From the NCBI GenBank assembly GCA_003990745.1, contig RBNI01000148.1, forward strand, positions 1-40,208: a DNA stretch of 40,208 nucleotides, read 5' to 3'. The notes beneath the pieces were generated by a model. The model saw only the letters and a program-made list of their open reading frames with translations. It was not told the DNA's origin and ran no database searches. Both the position numbers and the translations under genes were made by a program. This DNA comes from Jimgerdemannia flammicorona. Its lineage: Eukaryota > Mucoromycota > Endogonomycetes > Endogonales > Endogonaceae. Shown piece after piece: positions 40,141 through 40,208 of this stretch (the first letter of the stretch is position 1; each line of letters begins with the position of its first letter).

Positions 40141-40208
40141 GTGCCTAGGCTGTATTAATATTATTATAGATTCGGGTAATAAAGGGAGTCTAAGTGACTA
40201 TAAAAAAA
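40141..40208 (+). terminator. LINE-2 3' UTR, polyadenylation signal and tail
   Basis: AATAAA at 40178-40183, then 18 bp to TGACTAT and A7 (40202-40208), where the window ends. The tail may be longer beyond it. Confidence 0.75.

Larger units (their letters stand above)
34490..40208 (+). mobile_element. LINE-2: non-LTR retrotransposon, near full length, decayed
   Basis: 5' UTR shared with LINE-1 from 34502 (CATCTTTCACCAG), ORF1 34582-36463, ORF2 36498-40140, 3' UTR with AATAAA, and A7 at the end. 34490-34501 (ATAAGAATCTCA) is unassigned: extra 5' sequence, filler or duplication. The left neighbour is Gypsy copy C in head-to-head orientation. The copy has lost its ORF1 start and has several stops and frameshifts. 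Any target-site duplication on the right is outside the window. Confidence 0.9.

Noticed and set aside
31247..40208. Twin-priming inversion of a single LINE insertion
   Set aside because: Twin priming leaves one poly(A). Here there is a T43 at the left and A7 at the right, and the left part is Gypsy, not LINE, sequence.

Overview
This is a gene-poor, transposon-packed stretch of what is most likely a filamentous fungal genome. I see no host protein gene, rRNA, tRNA or CRISPR array. The fungal call rests on the mix of Ty1/Copia, chromodomain Ty3/Gypsy and Tad/L1-like LINE sequences, and on decay by C-to-T and G-to-A transitions (CGA to TGA, CAG to TAG, TGG to TAG) of the kind left by RIP or 5-methylcytosine deamination. 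I cannot name the species or phylum.

Layout. 1-3531: LINE-1, minus strand, with an intact 678-aa ORF1 and the start of ORF2. 3532-5744: 5' end (LTR plus gag start) of a minus-strand Gypsy element. 5745-20440: one badly decayed Copia element, plus strand, split by three insertions of the same Gypsy family, all in its own orientation. These are a full-length 8.7-kb element (6246-14983) and two solo LTRs (15105-16617 and 17527-19168), each flanked by a 4-bp target-site duplication. 20940-24300: relic of a chromodomain Gypsy. 24862-28883: a better-preserved 4.0-kb Gypsy derivative, minus strand, with 465-bp LTRs and a CTGA duplication; it lacks most of reverse transcriptase, RNase H and integrase. 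28884-30149: AT-rich with nothing recognised. 30150-31246: LTR-like sequence of a related family with tandem repeats. 31247-31289: a run of 43 T. 31290-34489: minus-strand Gypsy fragment from protease to integrase. 34490-40208: LINE-2, plus strand, decayed, ending in AATAAA and a short poly(A) at the window edge.

The most unusual system is the Gypsy family, called DUT-Gypsy here. (i) Its pol carries a dUTPase domain with all five motifs between protease and reverse transcriptase. (ii) A conserved Cys/His motif precedes the dUTPase. (iii) Its 1.5-kb LTRs contain a separate gene of 273 codons with its own TATA box and a TGAGTCA (Gcn4/AP-1-type) site, upstream of a second TATA box and AATAAA that would serve the genomic RNA. 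The encoded protein is not one I recognise and has a strongly acidic C-terminal part. The 4.0-kb derivative keeps gag, protease and dUTPase in a single 983-codon frame interrupted only by five transition-type stops.

All domain calls were made by eye from translated sequence. No database search was run.
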